This document shows positions 60,667 through 64,000 of a stretch of DNA of 64,000 nt, one piece after another; positions within the stretch are counted from its first letter, which is position 1; every line of letters begins with the position of its first letter. The DNA comes from Parvibaculum sp039973015 (GTDB taxonomy: Bacteria; Pseudomonadota; Alphaproteobacteria; Parvibaculales; Parvibaculaceae). The notes under the pieces were generated by a model. That model was given only the letters and a program-made list of their open reading frames with translations. It did not search any database and was not told where the DNA came from. The DNA lies in NCBI RefSeq assembly GCF_039973015.1, contig NZ_JBDWLT010000010.1, positions 434,001 to 498,000 on the forward strand, given 5' to 3'. Position numbers and translations under genes: made by a program.

Positions 60667-63600
60667 TTACTCGGCTGCGCGCCGGGTACTGTTCCCCACA
60701 TCATCGTTCCAGTCCTGCGATGCTTCGCGCCGTGCCTTGCGCTTTTCCCTGATGACGGATGGCGCTGCAAGCAGCACCGGTACAAGGACGAGCGTGAGCA
60801 GCGTCGAGAATCCGAGGCCGAAAATGATCGCGGTCGAAAGCTGGACCCACCAGACCGATACAGGGCCACCAATCACGATATCGCGCGAGATGAAATCGAG
60901 ATTGATCTGAAGCGCCATCGGTAACAGGCCGAGCATGGTTGTAATGGTCGTCAGCATGATGGGGCGGAGGCGCTGGCCCGCTGTACGCAGCACGGCCTCC
61001 ACTGCGTCCATCGAATCCTCCCGCAGCCGCTGATAAGTGTCGATCAGAACGATCGAGTTGTTCACGACGATACCCGCAAGCGCGACGATGCCCGTGCCGG
61101 TCATGATCACGGAGAACGCCTGCCCCGTCACGACCATGCCGATCAGCACACCGATCGTGGAAAGAACGACCGTCGAAAGCGTCAGAGCGGAATGATAGAA
61201 GCTGTTGAACTGCGTCAGCAGGATGATGAACATGAGAAATAGCGCAGCAATAAGCGCGCCGCCGAGGAATGACGCCGACTCTGCCTGTTCTTCATTTGCA
61301 CCGCGAAACTTCACTTTCACGGCCGGATCAATCTTCTGCTGAGAAATCCATGCGGAAATCTCACTGACTTTCTCGTCCACGTTGATCTTCTCTCCCGTGG
61401 CCGGGTCGACCGCCGTGTTGGCCTTGATCATGATGCGGCGAAAGCCGTTGATCCGCTCAATGGTGCTTACCTGCGGTTGCGCCTCGCGATGCACGAAGTT
61501 CGAGATCGGAACGAGCCCGGATGAGGTCTGCACACGCAGCTGATCGAGCTGATCGAGCACTCGATAGTTGTCAGGGAAACGCGCGCGGATATCGACTTCG
61601 TCTTGCGCATCGTCCGGCCTGTAATCGCCGATCATGATGCCGTTGGTGACGAGCTGAATGACAGCCCCAACGGACGTCACATCTGCGCCAAACCGTCCGG
61701 CCATTTCGCGATCGACGGTCATCACCCATTCAACACCGGGCAAGGGTCTTCCGTCCTCGACGTCGATAAGGCCCTCCACCTCACTATCGAGATGCGCCCG
61801 AATGATTGAGGTGGTTTCGAGCAGCTTCTGGTAGTCGGTCGAGGTCAGCTCGACCTGGATATCCTTGCCGGTCGGCGGCCCGTCTTCCTGCTTGCGCAGT
61901 TCAACCTTGATACCGGGGATCGATTTCGTCTGCTGGCGAATGTCCTCAAGAATAACGGCACCTTTCCGCCGTTCCTCATAAGGCTTCAGCTCGATCATCA
62001 TCTGGGCAATGAGATCTTTGGGAACGTCATTGCGGCCTGATGAGCCACTGCCGAGACCGGGGCCCGTCCGGGTAAAGACGGTTGCAACGCCGTCCGTATC
62101 GAGCACGATCTGCTCCACGTCACGCGCCAGCGTCAACGTGTCTTGGGCGGAAAGGTTGCCGCGCGCGCTGACGAGTACGATGGCGCGTTCCGGTTCGGTG
62201 TTCACGAAGAACTCGACGCCGTTATTGAACGTTGAGAACAGAACAATGGTGGTGACAAGTACACCCCCCGTCACGGCCAGCACACGCCCGGGATACCTGA
62301 TCAAGCGGTCGAGGAATCGCACGTAGGAGCCGGTGAGCCCGGACAGCGAACGAATGTCGCCGGTCTCGGCACCGGCTAACTGCTTCAAGACCTCATTGTT
62401 CTCGGTTTCCGCCTTGCCAAAGATCGTACCCATCGCGGGCACGAAGATCAGGGCTGTCAGTAGCGAGGCGGAAAGCACCACAATCAATGTGATCGGGAGA
62501 TAACTCATGAACTTGCCACTTACGCCGGGCCACAGCAGCATGGGTAGAAAAGCTGCAAGGGTTGTCGCAGTGGATGAGGCAACTGGCCAGAACATGCGCT
62601 TGGAGGCAAGTGTGTAGGCTTCGCGTCTGTCGAGTCCCTCCGACATCTTCCGGTCGGCATATTCCACAACGACGATGGCACCATCGACCAGCATGCCTAC
62701 GGCGAGCAGCATACCGAACATCACCATCATGTTGATGGTGTAGCCGGCGGAAGCGAGGAAGAAGAAACCGATCATGAAGGAAGTCGGGATGGCAATGCCG
62801 ACCAGCATGGCTGAACGAAGGCCGAGCGCGGCAACGACGACGATCATGACGAGAACGATCGCTGCCATGATGGATGATTGCAGCGAGCCGAGAGAGCGGA
62901 AAATCCAGTCGGAAGCATCAAGCGTGAAATTCACATGGATGGCCTCCGGCCAGTCTTCTGTGAACTCCGACACGACCTGCCGGACCTGCGTGTTGTTGTT
63001 GATGATATTCGTGCCAATGCGCTTCGTGATTTCAATGGCAATGGCTTGATGCCCGTTGAAACGGGCATAACCGTCTGCATCCTTGAAGGTGCGGCGAATG
63101 TCGGCGATATCGGAAAGCGTGACGACACCTTCCCCGGAGACCTTCACGGGCAGGTTGAGAACGTCTTCGCGGTCCTCGAAGAGCCCGGGCACCTTGACCG
63201 AGAACCGGCCCTGACCGGTATCGATATTGCCTGCCGCGATCAGGCGGTTGTTCTGCTGAACGACGTTGATCAGTTCGCTCTGCGAAACATTGTAGGATTC
63301 GAGCTTCGCCGGGTCGATCACGACTTCCAGAAGTTCATCGCGGTGGCCCACAAGCTCCGCCTGGAGAACGGTCGGAACACCTTCGATCTCGTCCTTAAGC
63401 CGCCGAGCGGCGTTGTAAAGCGTTCGCTCCGGGACTTCGCCGGATAACGTGACGATGAGAACAGGGAACAGAGCTGCGTTGAACTCCCGGACGATGGGTT
63501 CTTCCGTGTCGCCCGGAAGTTTTGCGCGAGCAAGGTCGACCTTTTCGCGCACGTCTTGCAGTGCGGCGTCCTTGTCAAAATTCACGTCGAACTCGAGCAG

Positions 63601-63876
63601 GATACCGGCATGACCTTGAGAAGCGATTGCCGTGATGTCTTCGAGCCCTTCAAGCGAGCGAAGTTCCGTCTCCATCGGACGAATGAGCAACCGCTCGGCA
63701 TCCTCCGGGGAGATGCCCTGATGAATGATCGAGACATAGAAGATCGGAATCGGAATATCCGGGTCGGCTTCCTTCGGGATCGAGATGAAGGAAATGATGC
63801 CGGCCGCGACCAGCAACACCATTGACGTCAGGACGGTGCGCGAATGTCCGAGAGCGGCTTCGATAAAGGAGTTCAC
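60667..63876 (-). CDS. RND efflux permease
   Basis: 1069 residues, the usual twelve-helix RND transporter with two large periplasmic loops. N-terminal helix HSRTVLTSMVLLVAAG, then IPKEADPDIP, and TM4 carrying GMLVDGAIVVVEYADRK. Only one Asp of the AcrB Asp pair is kept (VDG for VDD). Later helices include GIVALAGIVVNNSIVLIDT and MLTTITTMLGLLPMA. It exports hydrophobic compounds using the proton gradient with an adaptor and outer-membrane channel. The start is GTG 63876, overlapping the adaptor stop as GTGA. Confidence 0.92.
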   Translation of the reverse strand: MNSFIEAALGHSRTVLTSMVLLVAAGIISFISIPKEADPDIPIPIFYVSIIHQGISPEDAERLLIRPMETELRSLEGLEDITAIASQGHAGILLEFDVNFDKDAALQDVREKVDLARAKLPGDTEEPIVREFNAALFPVLIVTLSGEVPERTLYNAARRLKDEIEGVPTVLQAELVGHRDELLEVVIDPAKLESYNVSQSELINVVQQNNRLIAAGNIDTGQGRFSVKVPGLFEDREDVLNLPVKVSGEGVVTLSDIADIRRTFKDADGYARFNGHQAIAIEITKRIGTNIINNNTQVRQVVSEFTEDWPEAIHVNFTLDASDWIFRSLGSLQSSIMAAIVLVMIVVVAALGLRSAMLVGIAIPTSFMIGFFFLASAGYTINMMVMFGMLLAVGMLVDGAIVVVEYADRKMSEGLDRREAYTLASKRMFWPVASSTATTLAAFLPMLLWPGVSGKFMSYLPITLIVVLSASLLTALIFVPAMGTIFGKAETENNEVLKQLAGAETGDIRSLSGLTGSYVRFLDRLIRYPGRVLAVTGGVLVTTIVLFSTFNNGVEFFVNTEPERAIVLVSARGNLSAQDTLTLARDVEQIVLDTDGVATVFTRTGPGLGSGSSGRNDVPKDLIAQMMIELKPYEERRKGAVILEDIRQQTKSIPGIKVELRKQEDGPPTGKDIQVELTSTDYQKLLETTSIIRAHLDSEVEGLIDVEDGRPLPGVEWVMTVDREMAGRFGADVTSVGAVIQLVTNGIMIGDYRPDDAQDEVDIRARFPDNYRVLDQLDQLRVQTSSGLVPISNFVHREAQPQVSTIERINGFRRIMIKANTAVDPATGEKINVDEKVSEISAWISQQKIDPAVKVKFRGANEEQAESASFLGGALIAALFLMFIILLTQFNSFYHSALTLSTVVLSTIGVLIGMVVTGQAFSVIMTGTGIVALAGIVVNNSIVLIDTYQRLREDSMDAVEAVLRTAGQRLRPIMLTTITTMLGLLPMALQINLDFISRDIVIGGPVSVWWVQLSTAIIFGLGFSTLLTLVLVPVLLAAPSVIREKRKARREASQDWNDDVGNSTRRAAE

Positions 63877-64000
63877 AGCGTCGCTCCAACCTGGTTGCCG
63901 GTCACGGCCTCGACCTTCTGTCCTTCCTTGACGTAATCCTGTCCGACCGTGATCAACGTGATCTTCTCGGGTAGGCCGGTTACCCAAAGGCCATCCGGCG
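63873..64000 (-). CDS. RND membrane-fusion (adaptor) protein, C-terminal end, partial
   Basis: The last 41 codons of a gene that begins beyond the window, ending in GQDYVKEGQKVEAVTGNQVG-ATL and a TGA at 63875-63873. A pattern of short strands (GLWVTGLPEKITLITVGQDY) and its coupling to the permease (GTGA overlap) mark it as the adaptor of the pump. The reading frame is open to the window edge. Confidence 0.7.
   Translation of the reverse strand, partial: PDGLWVTGLPEKITLITVGQDYVKEGQKVEAVTGNQVGATL

Noticed and set aside
63556..64000. Upstream start for the RND permease giving a longer protein
   Set aside because: The extra N-terminus lies in the adaptor gene read in another frame; the GTGA overlap gives the natural start.

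Overview
The window is GC-rich, densely coded chromosomal DNA from an alphaproteobacterium. The evidence is a truncated HprK with a mannose-type EIIA and HPr but no sugar permeases, a DivL-type kinase with Tyr in place of the phospho-acceptor His, AddAB instead of RecBCD, AmgK/MurU, a FYDLN-acid protein, a CP4-like EPSP synthase and a CheA with a C-terminal receiver. A free-living, xenobiotic- or lipid-degrading lineage such as Parvibaculum would fit; the genus is inference. No phage, insertion sequence, CRISPR array or rRNA was seen.

Layout. 1-6.4 kb: end of a ChvG-like kinase, hprK, EIIA, HPr, ahcY and divL. 6.4-13.4 kb: a block of redox genes (GST, Cu/Zn SOD, an IorAB-type molybdenum hydroxylase, putidaredoxin-type ferredoxin and reductase, AhpD-like protein) that appears to interrupt a core neighbourhood. 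13.4-22.8 kb: tsaE, amgK, murU, addB, addA and trxA on the plus strand. 22.8-34.4 kb: a long minus-strand housekeeping series, in transcription order aroA, cmk, rpsA, sppA, ihfB, lapA, pyrF, trpF, trpB, trpA, accD, folC. 34.6-36.3 kb: a FYDLN-acid protein, tRNA-Ala(GGC) and an FNR-like regulator.

36.6-47.1 kb is a self-contained signalling locus: a soluble globin-coupled chemoreceptor, a soluble multi-PAS histidine kinase, hybrid CheA, CheW, CheY, a divergent CheZ-like protein, CheB and CheR. Both promoter regions in it are strikingly AT-rich. With the FNR-like regulator beside it, an oxygen- or redox-responsive pathway is the simplest reading.

47.1-64 kb is accessory catabolism: a TetR regulator divergent from an SCP-x-type thiolase, an Old Yellow Enzyme homologue and a YghU-like GST; a single-chain acyl-CoA carboxylase; a second TetR with two palindromic operators facing an operon of FAD monooxygenase, atypical SDR, membrane protein and exported FAH-family protein; a cytosolic FAH-family hydrolase; and an RND pump whose adaptor gene runs off the window.

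The observations most worth checking are the CheZ-like protein, a shared 11-bp-period TGACGTT/TTATCC element at 12.8 and 59.7 kb, and the FAD-monooxygenase operon with its exported FAH paralogue.
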